A DNA stretch of 64,000 nucleotides from Bradyrhizobium sp. Ash2021 (GTDB taxonomy: Bacteria > Pseudomonadota > Alphaproteobacteria > Rhizobiales > Xanthobacteraceae). Every line of letters begins with the position of its first letter. Within the stretch, counting starts at the first letter, position 1. Made by a program: the position numbers and the translations under genes. The stretch is from positions 7,856,501-7,920,500 of the forward strand of contig NZ_CP100604.1 of NCBI RefSeq assembly GCF_031202265.1, written 5' to 3'. The notes under the pieces are model-generated. The model had not been told where the DNA came from and did not search any database. It saw only the letters and a list, made by a program, of their open reading frames with translations. Of this stretch, positions 7,312-16,150 are shown in pieces.

Positions 7312-9585
7312 TCAGCCTGTAAGCCCCATCACGAGGTCGTCGATGCCGATCGGAAAACGCCGGACGCGCACACCCGTCGCGTGCCAGACCGCGTTGGCGA
7401 CGGCGCCGGCTGAGCCGGTAATGCCGATCTCGCCGACGCCCTTGATGCCGAGCGCGTTGACGTGGGGATCGTGCTCGTCGACCGTGAGCACGTCGAGCGA
7501 CGGCACGTCGGCGTTGACGGGGATGTGGTACTCGCCAAGGTTCGCATTCAGTATCCGGCCGGAGCGGGGGTCCATCACGGCCTGCTCGTGCAGCGCAAAC
7601 GACATGCCCCAGATCATGCCGCCGAACAGCTGGCTGCGGACCATGCGCGGATTGATGACGCGGCCCGCGGCGAAAGCGCCGACCATGCGGGTGACGCGGA
7701 TCTGGCCCAAATCAGGATCGACCTTGACCTCGGCGAACACAGCGCCATGCGCGTGCATGGCGTAGTTCGACTGCGCCGCAGGGTCGGCGGCGCTATTGTC
7801 GCGGGCTTCGATCTCTGCGAGGCCGGCTCGCCCGAGGATATCGCCATAACTCTCGCTCCGCGTCTCGTCGTCGCGACGGTGCAAGCGGCCGCCACGCGCG
7901 ATCACGCCGGCATTGCCGGCCCCGAACAGCGGCGAGCGCTTGTCGCCCATCGCGAGATCGGCGAGCTTGGCGATAACGGCAGCGCCGGCATTGTGGATCG
8001 CCGTGCCGGCGGTCGCGGTATGGGCCGAGCCGCCGGCGATCCCTGCGTCCGGCAGATCAGACGTGCCGGATTTGAACTCGACCTGTTCGAGATCGAGGCC
8101 GAGCCCATCCGCCGCGATCTGGGCGAACGCGGTCCAGGCGCCCTGCCCCATGTCGTGGGCACCCGTCTCCATCACGCCGGATCCGTCGCTGCGCACCACG
8201 GCCCGCGCTTCGGCCTGGAACATCAGCGCCGGAAACGTCGCAGTACCCATGCCCCAGCCGACCAGCAGACCCGCCTCGTCCCGCATCGCGCGCGGGGCGA
8301 GCGGTCGCTTTGCCCAGCCGAAGCGTTCGGCGCCTTGCGCGTAGCACTGGCGTAACGCCTTCGAGGAAAACGGCTTGCCCGAGATCGGTTCGACATCGGC
8401 GTAGTTCTTGAGGCGAAACGCCAGCGGATCCATACCGCAGGCAAAGGCCATTTCATCGATCGCGCTCTCCAGCACGATCGATCCCGTCGCCTCGCCCGGC
8501 GCCCGCATGAACAGCGGCGTCCCGGTGTCGACGCGGACCGCTTCATGCGAAGTCGCAATCGCAGGGCTCGCATACAGCGTGTGCGAAGCGTCGGCCGCCG
8601 GCTCGAAGAAATCGTCGAACGTGCTCGACACCGTTTTGGCGTGGTGATCCATCGCGGTGAGCATGCCGTCGCCGTCGACGCCGATGCGCATGGTCTGGCG
8701 CGTCGGCGCGCGATAGCCGACTGGACCGTACATCTGCTCACGGCGCAGCACGAGCTTGACCGGCCTGCCGACCAACCGTGCCGCCAGGATGCCCAGAAGC
8801 TGCGGTCCCGAGATAAAGCCCTTGGAGCCGAAGCCGCCGCCGAGAAACGGGCTGCGGATATGGATATTCGCAGGCGAAATGCCGAACAGCCCGGCGATCC
8901 GTCCCTGCGCCATCGCCAGCCCCTGGCTTGGCGTTTCGATCGACAGCTTGTCGCCGTCCCAGGCCACGACGATCGCGTGCGGCTCCATCGCATTATGATA
9001 CTGCGCCGGCGTCTCATAGGTCGCCTCGATGCGCTTCGATGCGGCCGCAAGGCCAGCTTCCACATCGCCGCGGCGAACCTCGGACGGATTGCCGATGCCG
9101 ACGACAGGCGGCACAAAGCTTTCGTTCGAATCGAGACCAATGCGGGCCGGCAGCACGTCATATTGCGGCGCCAGCAGCGCGGCGCCTTCCGTTGCGGCCT
9201 CCAGCGTTTCCGCGATCACCACCGCGATCGACTGGTTGGCATAGCGCACCTTGTCGTTCTGCAAGAGATCGAGCCGGAACATGAAGGGATTGGTCTTGGC
9301 GTCCGGATTCTCCGCAAGCGGCGGCCGGTTCGCCGGCGTCATGACCTCGACCACGCCGGGATGGCGCTTGGCCGCGGGCACGTCAAGAAAGCTGACGCGG
9401 CCGCGGGCGATGCTGCTGACCGCCAGGACGGCGTAGAGCATTCCAGGCGGATGATTATCGGCGGCGTAGCGCGCCTCGCCTTTCACCTTCAGGATGCCGT
9501 CGCGACGGGTCAGCGGCTGACCGACATTCGAGCCGTGCCTGACGTGGGCGGGATCACGGGAAAGGTTGATGATCTCAGGCGTCAT
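7312..9585 (-). CDS. xanthine dehydrogenase-family molybdopterin-binding subunit (PaoC/YagR-like)
   Basis: 757-aa large subunit of a molybdenum hydroxylase. Landmarks are the N-terminal TRRDGILKVKGEARYAAD block, FLGGGFGSKG in the cofactor-binding region, RAPGEATGSIVLESAIDE, and the C-terminal GVGEIGITG carrying the catalytic glutamate. Length matches PaoC/YagR-type aldehyde oxidoreductases. Its start overlaps the FAD-subunit stop by 11 bases, so the three subunits form one operon (2Fe-2S, FAD, Mo). Aldehyde oxidation is the likeliest activity; xanthine or another N-heterocycle cannot be excluded. No maturation factor (PaoD/XdhC) is visible nearby. Confidence 0.9.
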   Translation of the reverse strand: MTPEIINLSRDPAHVRHGSNVGQPLTRRDGILKVKGEARYAADNHPPGMLYAVLAVSSIARGRVSFLDVPAAKRHPGVVEVMTPANRPPLAENPDAKTNPFMFRLDLLQNDKVRYANQSIAVVIAETLEAATEGAALLAPQYDVLPARIGLDSNESFVPPVVGIGNPSEVRRGDVEAGLAAASKRIEATYETPAQYHNAMEPHAIVVAWDGDKLSIETPSQGLAMAQGRIAGLFGISPANIHIRSPFLGGGFGSKGFISGPQLLGILAARLVGRPVKLVLRREQMYGPVGYRAPTRQTMRIGVDGDGMLTAMDHHAKTVSSTFDDFFEPAADASHTLYASPAIATSHEAVRVDTGTPLFMRAPGEATGSIVLESAIDEMAFACGMDPLAFRLKNYADVEPISGKPFSSKALRQCYAQGAERFGWAKRPLAPRAMRDEAGLLVGWGMGTATFPALMFQAEARAVVRSDGSGVMETGAHDMGQGAWTAFAQIAADGLGLDLEQVEFKSGTSDLPDAGIAGGSAHTATAGTAIHNAGAAVIAKLADLAMGDKRSPLFGAGNAGVIARGGRLHRRDDETRSESYGDILGRAGLAEIEARDNSAADPAAQSNYAMHAHGAVFAEVKVDPDLGQIRVTRMVGAFAAGRVINPRMVRSQLFGGMIWGMSFALHEQAVMDPRSGRILNANLGEYHIPVNADVPSLDVLTVDEHDPHVNALGIKGVGEIGITGSAGAVANAVWHATGVRVRRFPIGIDDLVMGLTG

Positions 9586-10630
9586 GAAGGACTCCGGGAA
9601 CGGACGAGAAAGGGGATGCCGGAAGGGCGGGAAGACGCTGCGGCGTTCCGGCCGCCGCGAGCATCAAGGCGCGCACGATGATCCGCTCGGCGAGCTCGAT
9701 CTTGAACGCGTTGTCGCCGGAGGGCTTTGCATCCGCGAGCGCGGCCTTCGCCGCCTTGCGGTAGATTGCGGGATCGGGACGGACGCCCGCCAGAATTTCC
9801 TCCGCCGCACGGGCGCGCCATGGTTTGGCAGCGACACCGCCAAGCGCGAGCCGGGCCTCGCGGATCGTACCATGTTCGATCCTGACGCAGGCGGCGGCTG
9901 ATACAACGGCAAAGGCGTAGGACGTGCGTTCGCGGACTTTCAGATAGCGCGCATGCGCCGAAAACCCGCGAGCTTCGGACGGCAGCCGCAGCGCGACGAT
10001 CAGATCGCCGGGCTCAAGCACGCTTTCGCGCTCGGGCGTGTCGCCAGGCAGGCGATGAAACGCCTCGAGCGCAATCTCGCGCCTTCCGCTCCTGCCCTCG
10101 ATCTCCACGACGGCATCGAGCGCGACCAGCGGCACACAGAAATCCGACGGGTGGGTGGCAATGCAGGCGCTCCAGCCGAGCACCGCGTGCAGTTTGTTCT
10201 CGCCGTCGCGGGCAGCGCAGCCTTCCCCGGGTTCGCGTTTGTTGCAGGCGCTGGCCGTGTCGTAGAAATAGCCGCATCGCGTCCGCTGGAGCAGATTGCC
10301 GCCGACGGTCGCGGCGTTGCGAAGCTGGGCGGAAGCGCCCGACAACAGCGCCTCGGCGACCGCGGGAAAGGCCCGCGCAAAGTCCACATCATGCGCGAGG
10401 TCGGCATTGCGGACCATGGCGCCGATGCGAACGCCGCCATCGGGCATCCGCTCGATGCGGTCGAGCCCCGGCAGGCGGGTAACGTCGACAAGGCGATCCG
10501 GACGGCTGACGCCGCCCTTCATCAGGTCGAGCAGATTGGTGCCGGCGGCGAGATAGGCCGCGCCCGGTTCGGCAGCGGCCGCGATGGCGTCGGAGACGGT
10601 CGCGGGCCTGAAATAATCGAAGGTTTTCAT
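9575..10630 (-). CDS. FAD-binding subunit of molybdenum hydroxylase (PaoB/YagS-like)
   Basis: 351-aa FAD_binding_5 / CO dehydrogenase flavoprotein-type subunit. The FAD-binding AAGTNLLDLMKGGV lies near residues 32-45, and ATVGGNLLQRTRCGYFYD near 110-128. It carries the cysteine-rich insertion typical of PaoB (CGYFYD, then ACNKREPGEGCAA), known to hold an extra [4Fe-4S] cluster in that subfamily. This is why I favour the PaoABC type over classic xanthine dehydrogenase. Start ATG at 10630 overlaps the 2Fe-2S subunit stop (ATGA). Confidence 0.9.
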   Translation of the reverse strand: MKTFDYFRPATVSDAIAAAAEPGAAYLAAGTNLLDLMKGGVSRPDRLVDVTRLPGLDRIERMPDGGVRIGAMVRNADLAHDVDFARAFPAVAEALLSGASAQLRNAATVGGNLLQRTRCGYFYDTASACNKREPGEGCAARDGENKLHAVLGWSACIATHPSDFCVPLVALDAVVEIEGRSGRREIALEAFHRLPGDTPERESVLEPGDLIVALRLPSEARGFSAHARYLKVRERTSYAFAVVSAAACVRIEHGTIREARLALGGVAAKPWRARAAEEILAGVRPDPAIYRKAAKAALADAKPSGDNAFKIELAERIIVRALMLAAAGTPQRLPALPASPFSSVPGVLHDA

Positions 10631-11124
10631 GCGGAGCGCCTCTGGTCGGAATTTGCAAGAACCTTCTGGGCCTCGAGCACGGCGTCGGTGATCCCGGCAT
10701 AGGCGCCGCAGCGGCACAGATTTCCGCTCATGCCCTCGCGCACGCGCTCGGGGTCGTCACCGGCCTGTCCTTCCTCGATCAGGCCGATCGCGCTCATGAT
10801 CTGGCCGGGGGTGCAGAACCCGCATTGCATTCCGTCATGGGCGATGAACGCGGCCTGCACCGGATGCAGTTGATCACCGCGCGCGACGCCCTCGATCGTC
10901 ATCACCTCGGCGCCATCGTGGCTGACCGCGAGCGCCATGCACGAATTGATCCGCTGCCCGTTGACCAGCACCGTGCACGCGCCGCATTGGCCGCGATCGC
11001 AGCCCTTCTTGGTTCCGGTGAGCTGAAGGCGCTCGCGCAAGAGGTCGAGCAGCGTAACGCGCGGGTCTGAAAGTTCGATGTCCCGCCGCACGCCGTTGAC
11101 GGTAAGGCTGATGGGGAAATTCAT
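10627..11124 (-). CDS. 2Fe-2S iron-sulfur subunit of molybdenum hydroxylase (PaoA/YagT-like)
   Basis: 165-aa small subunit that passes electrons from the molybdenum centre to FAD. An N-terminal plant-type ferredoxin domain has the CDRGQCGACTVLVNG motif; the C-terminal [2Fe-2S] domain has GMQCGFCTPGQIMS and NLCRCGAY. It is the first gene of the operon. I start at ATG 11124 (MNFPISL) with a GGAG about 8 bases upstream; the longer frame to 11175 adds non-conserved residues. Neither start gives a twin-arginine signal, unlike periplasmic E. coli PaoA, so this enzyme is probably cytoplasmic. Confidence 0.9.
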   Translation of the reverse strand: MNFPISLTVNGVRRDIELSDPRVTLLDLLRERLQLTGTKKGCDRGQCGACTVLVNGQRINSCMALAVSHDGAEVMTIEGVARGDQLHPVQAAFIAHDGMQCGFCTPGQIMSAIGLIEEGQAGDDPERVREGMSGNLCRCGAYAGITDAVLEAQKVLANSDQRRSA

Positions 11125-11229
11125 GCAATGCTCCGACGATGCTGGAGACAAATCTGCAACGTTGCCCGTCGGCATTGGCCGGCGAGCCTGTTCAGGTCTG
11201 GCGCCGGGAGTTGGCGCTCATCGCCATAT

Positions 11230-11246
11230 ACGGAGGCATCCTCCGT
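11230..11246. promoter_or_regulatory. 17-bp inverted repeat, candidate TetR operator
   Basis: ACGGAGG-CAT-CCTCCGT is a perfect palindrome with 7-bp arms. It lies in the 253-base region between the divergent molybdenum-hydroxylase operon and the TetR gene, at a size typical for a TetR-family dimer site. It is the clearest symmetric site I see in that region. Confidence 0.5.
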
Positions 11247-11377
11247 TTAGCAAGACGCACGCCGCCGGGATAACGGCGAAAACGGCAATTGGTTTTCCGA
11301 AAAGATCGTGCTCAAACAACGCGATGGGCGCATGATCCGACAGAGCCTAACCAAATCGTGATCGAGATTATTTTTTG

Positions 11378-12028
11378 ATGGCCGGTCCGTCCGCAGATTC
11401 CCTTCGCAAGCCCCGCGCGGACGCGACGCGTAATCGCGAACGCGTGCTGGAGGCCGCCAAGGCGGTGTTCAGCGCCGGCGGCCCGGACGCCAGCCTCGAG
11501 GCGGTGGCCAAGCGCGCCGGCGTCGGCATCGGGACGCTCTACCGGCATTTTCCGACACGCGAGGCGCTGTTCGAAGCGGTCTATCGCCGCGAGGTGGAGC
11601 AACTCAGTGAGCTGGCCGAACAGTTGAAGAGCGCCGCCTCACCGGTTGACGCCTTGCGTCGCTGGCTCAAATCCAACGTCGAACTCGTCGCCACCAAGAA
11701 GGGGATGATCACGGCGCTGGCGCTGGTCGTGCAGGGTTCTTCGGAATTGTACGCCTATTCGTTCGATCGCCTGACCAAGGCGGTCGGCACCCTGCTCGAT
11801 CGCGCCGTCGCCGCCGGCGAGATCCGTGCCGATATCAGCCCCGAAGACGTACTGCGCGCCCTGATCGGCATGTGCTACATGCACGAACAGCCCGGCTGGC
11901 AGTCGACCGTGCTGCGGCTGATGGATGTGTTCATCGATGGGCTTCGCGTGCAGCCCGATGCCGGTCGCAAGGCGACATCACCGTCGCAACCCGGCCGCGC
12001 CAAGCCGGGCGTGAAGCGGAATCGATAG
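11378..12028 (+). CDS. TetR/AcrR family transcriptional regulator
   Basis: 216-aa regulator. The N-terminal helix-turn-helix is clear: RERVLEAAKAVFSAGG, then VGIGTLYRHFPTREALFEAVY (about residues 20-75). The C-terminal ligand-binding region resembles TetR_C subfamilies in which a final domain follows LIGMCYM. ATG 11378 is preferred over a TTG one codon upstream. It faces the PaoABC-like operon and probably represses it, with derepression by a substrate such as an aldehyde; that last point is inference from position only. Confidence 0.9.
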   Translation: MAGPSADSLRKPRADATRNRERVLEAAKAVFSAGGPDASLEAVAKRAGVGIGTLYRHFPTREALFEAVYRREVEQLSELAEQLKSAASPVDALRRWLKSNVELVATKKGMITALALVVQGSSELYAYSFDRLTKAVGTLLDRAVAAGEIRADISPEDVLRALIGMCYMHEQPGWQSTVLRLMDVFIDGLRVQPDAGRKATSPSQPGRAKPGVKRNR

Positions 12029-12254
12029 AAAGCTTCATCGTCATCGCGATGCGCGCCAGCGACGACTTGTCCGCCGAAGCTCGCGAGCGAAGGCGGACGC
12101 AACGCAGCCTTACGGCCGAGGCGAAGGCCGAGATGAAAAAATTTAGATATACTCGAACGAAATCGAAAATATGAATTTAGGATTGTCGCTTCAGAGGCCG
12201 TCAACCTTCGCGGTCTAGGCTCCTTTTATGCAGGGTAAATCAAGGGAGCCGAGC

Positions 12255-12605
12255 ATGCCGAACCAAGCGAAGCATGGCAAAGCACGAGCAGCCGCGACCG
12301 ACGCCCGCGAAGATATCATGAGCCCGGCCGCCATCAGCGCCATGAGCCCGGGTGTCGTAAGCGCCATGGGTGCCGTAGGCGGCGCCGTTATCAAGATGCA
12401 CAAAGAGGCGATGGACGAGAAGCCGGATTGGTTCTGGCATCTCTTCGCGAAGTGCGAAGCCAAGGCCGTACGCGTCGCCGCGCAAGCCGCGTACGAGCCT
12501 CAGTCGAACGGCGACGCCACGTTCATTGAAGTGTATGCCAAGACGTTGCCGGCGCTATTGAAGAAGGCTCTGAACGCTCACGAGCAGGCACTGAATCGCG
12601 TGTAG
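12255..12605 (+). CDS. hypothetical protein
   Basis: 116-aa protein that I do not recognise. A GGGAG site lies 6 bases before ATG 12255; the frame is open from 12228 but has no better start. The protein has an alanine/methionine-rich centre (repeated SPAAISAMSPG, SAMGAVGGAV) that may be a short hydrophobic helix, and a charged C-terminal half (KPDWFWHLFAKCEAKAVR). No signal peptide is obvious. It lies alone between the TetR gene and the convergent dadA-type gene. Confidence 0.5.
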   Translation: MPNQAKHGKARAAATDAREDIMSPAAISAMSPGVVSAMGAVGGAVIKMHKEAMDEKPDWFWHLFAKCEAKAVRVAAQAAYEPQSNGDATFIEVYAKTLPALLKKALNAHEQALNRV

Positions 12606-12681
12606 CCCGGCGCGTCCTGGACCGTGCGCCAATCGCGCCTTGGTCTGGTGCCAGTAATGACGACGATGCGGTCCCGACCCG

Positions 12682-13947
12682 TCACCCAAACCTGTGATCA
12701 TACCGGCTGATCGCAAGCTCGCTGGTATCGATGTCGGGCTTCCGCCCCGACAGCAAATCAGCGAGCACCCGCCCCGACCCGCAGGCCATGGTCCAGCCGA
12801 GCGTGCCATGGCCGGTGTTGAGATGCAGATTGCTGTAACGCGTCGCGCCGATCACCGGCGGGCCGTCGGGCGTCATCGGGCGCAGGCCGCACCAGAACGT
12901 CGCCTTCTTGAGATCGCCGCCGCGCGGGAACAGATCGGTCAGGGAATGGTCGAGCGTGGCGCGGCGTGCCGCATAAAGCTTGTCGGAATAGCCGGAGATT
13001 TCGGCGGTACCGCCGACGCGGATGCGGTCACCGAGCCGCGTGATCGCGACCTTGTAGCTTTCGTCCATCACCGTCGACACCGGCGCGCCATCGGGATCCG
13101 TGATCGGCACCGTGATCGAATAGCCCTTCACGGGATGCACCGGCAGTGAAATGCCGAGCGGCCTGACCAGCCGCGGCGACCAGCTGCCGAGCGCCAGCAC
13201 ATATGCATCGGCCTGCATCACGCCAGTCGAGGTGACAACGCCGGTGATGCGCATGGCGTCGGCGTTCAACCCTTCGATCCCGACATTGAACATAAAGCGC
13301 ACACCGAGCTTTTCAGCCTCAGCCGCGAGCGCCTGGGTAAACATGTGGCAGTCGCCGGTCTCGTCCTGCGGCAGCCGCAAGCCCCCGGCGATCTTGTCCT
13401 TCACCGCAGCGAGCGCCGGCTCCGCGGCGACGCAGCCGTCGCGATCCAGCACCTCAAACGGAACGCCATTTTGCTTGAGCACCGCGACGTCGTCGGCGGT
13501 GTGGTCGAGCTGCGCAGAATAGCGAAACAATTGCAACGTGCCGCGCTCGCGCTCGTCGTAGTGAATGCCGGTCTCGCTGCGCAACGCGCGCAGGCAGTCG
13601 CGGCTGTATTCGGCGATCGGAATCATCCGGCTCTTGTTGACGGCGTAACGCGCGGAGGTGCAGTTGCGCAGCATCTTCAAGAGCCAGATCCACATCACAG
13701 GATCGAGCTTCGGCCGGATCACCAGCGGGCCGTGCTTCATCAACAGCCATTTGACCGCCTTGACCGGGACGCCGGGACCGGCCCAGGGCGAGGAATAGCC
13801 CGGCGATACCTCGCCGGCATTGGCAAAGCTGGTCTCGAGCGCAGGTTTTGGCTGACGGTCGATCACCGTCACCTCATGGCCCGCCCTGGCGAGATAATAG
13901 GCCGAGGTGACGCCGATGACGCCGCTGCCGAGAACGATAACTTTCAC
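12682..13947 (-). CDS. dadA: D-amino acid dehydrogenase
   Basis: 421-aa membrane-associated flavoenzyme that oxidises D-amino acids to 2-oxo acids and passes electrons to the respiratory chain. The dinucleotide-binding motif [20 protein letters not shown] sits at the extreme N-terminus (GxGxxG at residues 7-12), and the [17 protein letters not shown] segment typical of DadA follows. The length equals the family norm. The start is a GTG at 13947. The omega-aminotransferase gene is just upstream on the same strand (71-base gap), suggesting a shared amino-acid catabolic operon. Confidence 0.9.
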   Translation of the reverse strand: MKVIVLGSGVIGVTSAYYLARAGHEVTVIDRQPKPALETSFANAGEVSPGYSSPWAGPGVPVKAVKWLLMKHGPLVIRPKLDPVMWIWLLKMLRNCTSARYAVNKSRMIPIAEYSRDCLRALRSETGIHYDERERGTLQLFRYSAQLDHTADDVAVLKQNGVPFEVLDRDGCVAAEPALAAVKDKIAGGLRLPQDETGDCHMFTQALAAEAEKLGVRFMFNVGIEGLNADAMRITGVVTSTGVMQADAYVLALGSWSPRLVRPLGISLPVHPVKGYSITVPITDPDGAPVSTVMDESYKVAITRLGDRIRVGGTAEISGYSDKLYAARRATLDHSLTDLFPRGGDLKKATFWCGLRPMTPDGPPVIGATRYSNLHLNTGHGTLGWTMACGSGRVLADLLSGRKPDIDTSELAISRYDHRFG

Positions 13948-14018
13948 GATCCTTCAAGCTCCTGCTGCGGCATCGCCTCGCGGCCGCTCGATGTTCGATA
14001 CCGCAGCTGGAGCAAGGA

Positions 14019-15347
14019 TCAGGCCACGCGTTTGATGGCGTCGCCGAGAATCGAGACCATCTCGTCGATATGGCTGCGCTCGACGATCAGCGGCGGCGAC
14101 ATCGCAAAGGAATCGCCGCTCATGCGCAGGTAAAGGCCGCGATTGAAGCAGTCGACCATCACGTCATAGCCGCGCGCGCCCACACCGTCCTTGCGCGGCG
14201 CGACCTCGACGGCTCCCATCAGGCCGACATTGCGGATGTCGACGACGTTCGGAAGGCCCTTGAGCGAATGCAGGGCATCGCGCCAGTATTCGGCCAGCGA
14301 GGCGCCGCGGGTTAGCAGGCCCTCGTCCTTGTAGATATCGAGCGTCGCAATACCCGCGGCGCAAGCCACCGGATGCGCCGAATAGGTGTAGCCGTGGAAC
14401 AGTTCGATCGCGCCTTCCGGACCGTTCATCAGCTCGTCGTGGATCTTGCGGCTCGCGAACACCGCGCCGCAAGGCACGGTGCCGTTGGTGATGCCCTTCG
14501 CAGTCGTCATCAGGTCCGGCGTGACGCCGAAGAAATCGGCGGCGAACGGCGCGCCGAGCCGGCCGAATCCGGTGATGACCTCGTCGAAGATCAGGAGGAT
14601 GCCGTGCTTGTCGCACAGTTCGCGTAAGCGCTGCAGATAGCCTTTCGGCGGCGGCAGCACGGCGGTCGAGCCCGGCACCGGCTCGACGATCACGGCAGCG
14701 ATGGTCTCGGCGCCATGCAGCGCCACCAGCCGCTCGATGTCGTCGGCGAGTTCGGCGCCATGCTCCGGCTGATCCTTGGCGAAGGCGTTGCGCTTAAGGT
14801 CATGGGTGTGGCGGATGTGATCGACGCCTGGCAAATGGGTTGCGAAGGCGCGGCGGTTGGCGACCATGCCGCCGACCGACATGCCGCCGAAGCCGACGCC
14901 GTGATAGCCGCGCTCGCGGCCGATCAGGCGGGTGCGGGTCGGCTGCCCGGCGGCGCGGTGATAGGCGAGCGCGATCTTCAGCGCAGTATCGACCGACTCG
15001 GAGCCTGAATTGGTGAAGAAGATGCGGTCGAGGCCCTTTGGCGCGATCTCGGCGAGCCGCTCGGCGAAATCGAAGGCGAGCGGATGGCCCATGTTGAACG
15101 AGGGCGCGAAGTCGAGGTTCGTCAGCTGCCGCTCGACGGCGGCGGCGATCTGGCGGCGGCCGTGGCCGGCATTGACGCACCAGAGGCCGGCCGAGCCATC
15201 GATCACCTTCCGGCCGTCGACGGTCGTGTAATGCATGCCCTCGGCCGAGGCGAACAGACGCGGCGCTTTCTTGAACTGCCGGTTGGCCGTGAACGGCATC
15301 CAGAACGAATCGGTTTGCAGGGTGTTCGGAATCTGATGAAGGGTCAC
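14019..15347 (-). CDS. omega-amino acid--pyruvate aminotransferase family protein (class III)
   Basis: 442-aa PLP enzyme of class III aminotransferases. The catalytic lysine is K284 in TTAKGITNG; the cofactor-contact aspartate is in LLIFDEVITGFGRLG, and GSESVDTALKIA is the phosphate-binding region. TDSFWMPFTANRQFK near the N-terminus is typical of beta-alanine/omega-amino acid:pyruvate aminotransferases. I start at GTG 15347 because a GGAG lies 8 bases upstream and homologues begin here; an open frame continues to 15530 over the regulator gene. It faces the second XRE-cupin regulator and precedes dadA. Confidence 0.9.
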   Translation of the reverse strand: MTLHQIPNTLQTDSFWMPFTANRQFKKAPRLFASAEGMHYTTVDGRKVIDGSAGLWCVNAGHGRRQIAAAVERQLTNLDFAPSFNMGHPLAFDFAERLAEIAPKGLDRIFFTNSGSESVDTALKIALAYHRAAGQPTRTRLIGRERGYHGVGFGGMSVGGMVANRRAFATHLPGVDHIRHTHDLKRNAFAKDQPEHGAELADDIERLVALHGAETIAAVIVEPVPGSTAVLPPPKGYLQRLRELCDKHGILLIFDEVITGFGRLGAPFAADFFGVTPDLMTTAKGITNGTVPCGAVFASRKIHDELMNGPEGAIELFHGYTYSAHPVACAAGIATLDIYKDEGLLTRGASLAEYWRDALHSLKGLPNVVDIRNVGLMGAVEVAPRKDGVGARGYDVMVDCFNRGLYLRMSGDSFAMSPPLIVERSHIDEMVSILGDAIKRVA

Positions 15348-15495
15348 GGCGTCGCTCCATTGCTGACTGAAGCAGCCGAACCACGCTAATGGGACCGCAA
15401 CAAGCCCTTTTCTGCGCTGCCGCAACCCATTGATCTTGTTGAGGGGTGAGGTGCATATTTGCGCGATCCGCAACACCTGCAACAGGGATTTCTCG

Positions 15496-16044
15496 ATGAG
15501 CGTCGATATCGGTGGACGGCTGCGATTCATTCGGGCGCGTCACAAGGTCTCGCAGCGCGAACTCGCAAAGCGCTCCGGCGTGACCAATTCGACGATCTCG
15601 CTGATCGAATCCAACCAGATGAATCCCTCCGTCGGCGCGCTCAAGCGCATCCTCGACGGCATTCCGATGGGACTGGCCGAATTCTTCGCCCTCGAGCCGG
15701 AGCGGAAGCAGAAAGCGTTTTACCGCTCCGACGAATTGACCGAAATCGGCAAGAAGCCGATTTCGTATCGCCAGGTCGGCGACAATCTGTTCGGCCGCGC
15801 CTTGCAGATCCTGAAGGAGCGCTACGAGCCCGGCAGCGACACCGGCCGGGTGCCGCTGGTTCACGAGGGCGAGGAAGGCGGCGTCGTCGTTTCCGGCCGG
15901 CTGGAGGTGACGGTCGACGACGAGCGCCACATCCTCGATCCCGGCGATGCCTATTATTTCGAAAGCCGCCGGCCACACCGTTTCCGCTGCGTCGGCGCAA
16001 AGCCCTGCGAAGTGATCAGCGCCTGCACGCCGCCGACGTTTTGA
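15496..16044 (+). CDS. XRE-cupin transcriptional regulator (PuuR-like)
   Basis: 182-aa regulator: XRE helix-turn-helix at about residues 8-63 (RLRFIRARHKVSQRELAKRS) and C-terminal cupin at about 110-178 (VPLVHEGEEGGVVVSGRLEV, PGDAYYFESRRPHRF). Size and layout match PuuR, the repressor of putrescine use. ATG 15496 is preferred over upstream TTG starts. Divergent from the aminotransferase-dadA genes with 148 bases between, so it most likely controls them. A second regulator of the same type lies at 6491-7204 beside another amine gene set. Confidence 0.88.
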   Translation: MSVDIGGRLRFIRARHKVSQRELAKRSGVTNSTISLIESNQMNPSVGALKRILDGIPMGLAEFFALEPERKQKAFYRSDELTEIGKKPISYRQVGDNLFGRALQILKERYEPGSDTGRVPLVHEGEEGGVVVSGRLEVTVDDERHILDPGDAYYFESRRPHRFRCVGAKPCEVISACTPPTF

Positions 16045-16064
16045 GAGAACTTGACCAACTCTCC

Positions 16065-16097
16065 CTCTCCCCGCTTGCGGTCCGCAAGCGGGGAGAG
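16065..16097. repeat. 33-bp perfect palindrome in the gap between convergent genes
   Basis: CTCTCCCCGCTTGCGG, a central T, then its exact complement. A related CCTCGCCCCGC palindrome lies at 20924-20947. Both sit just after a stop codon, so they may act as terminators as well as being dispersed repeats. Confidence 0.75.
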
Positions 16098-16150
16098 GTG
16101 GCCCGAACGCCGGCACCGATTCGACTCAAAGTCATTATGCGCGAGCCCGC

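Noticed and set aside
7174..7413. 79-codon ORF over the palindrome
   Set aside because: It is the translated palindromic repeat (IARSEATKQS), a well-known type of spurious annotation.
8545..9681. 378-codon plus-strand frame
   Set aside because: Antisense to the molybdopterin subunit, whose motifs are clear.
12046..12174. Short basic ORF after the TetR gene
   Set aside because: No ribosome site, low-complexity composition.
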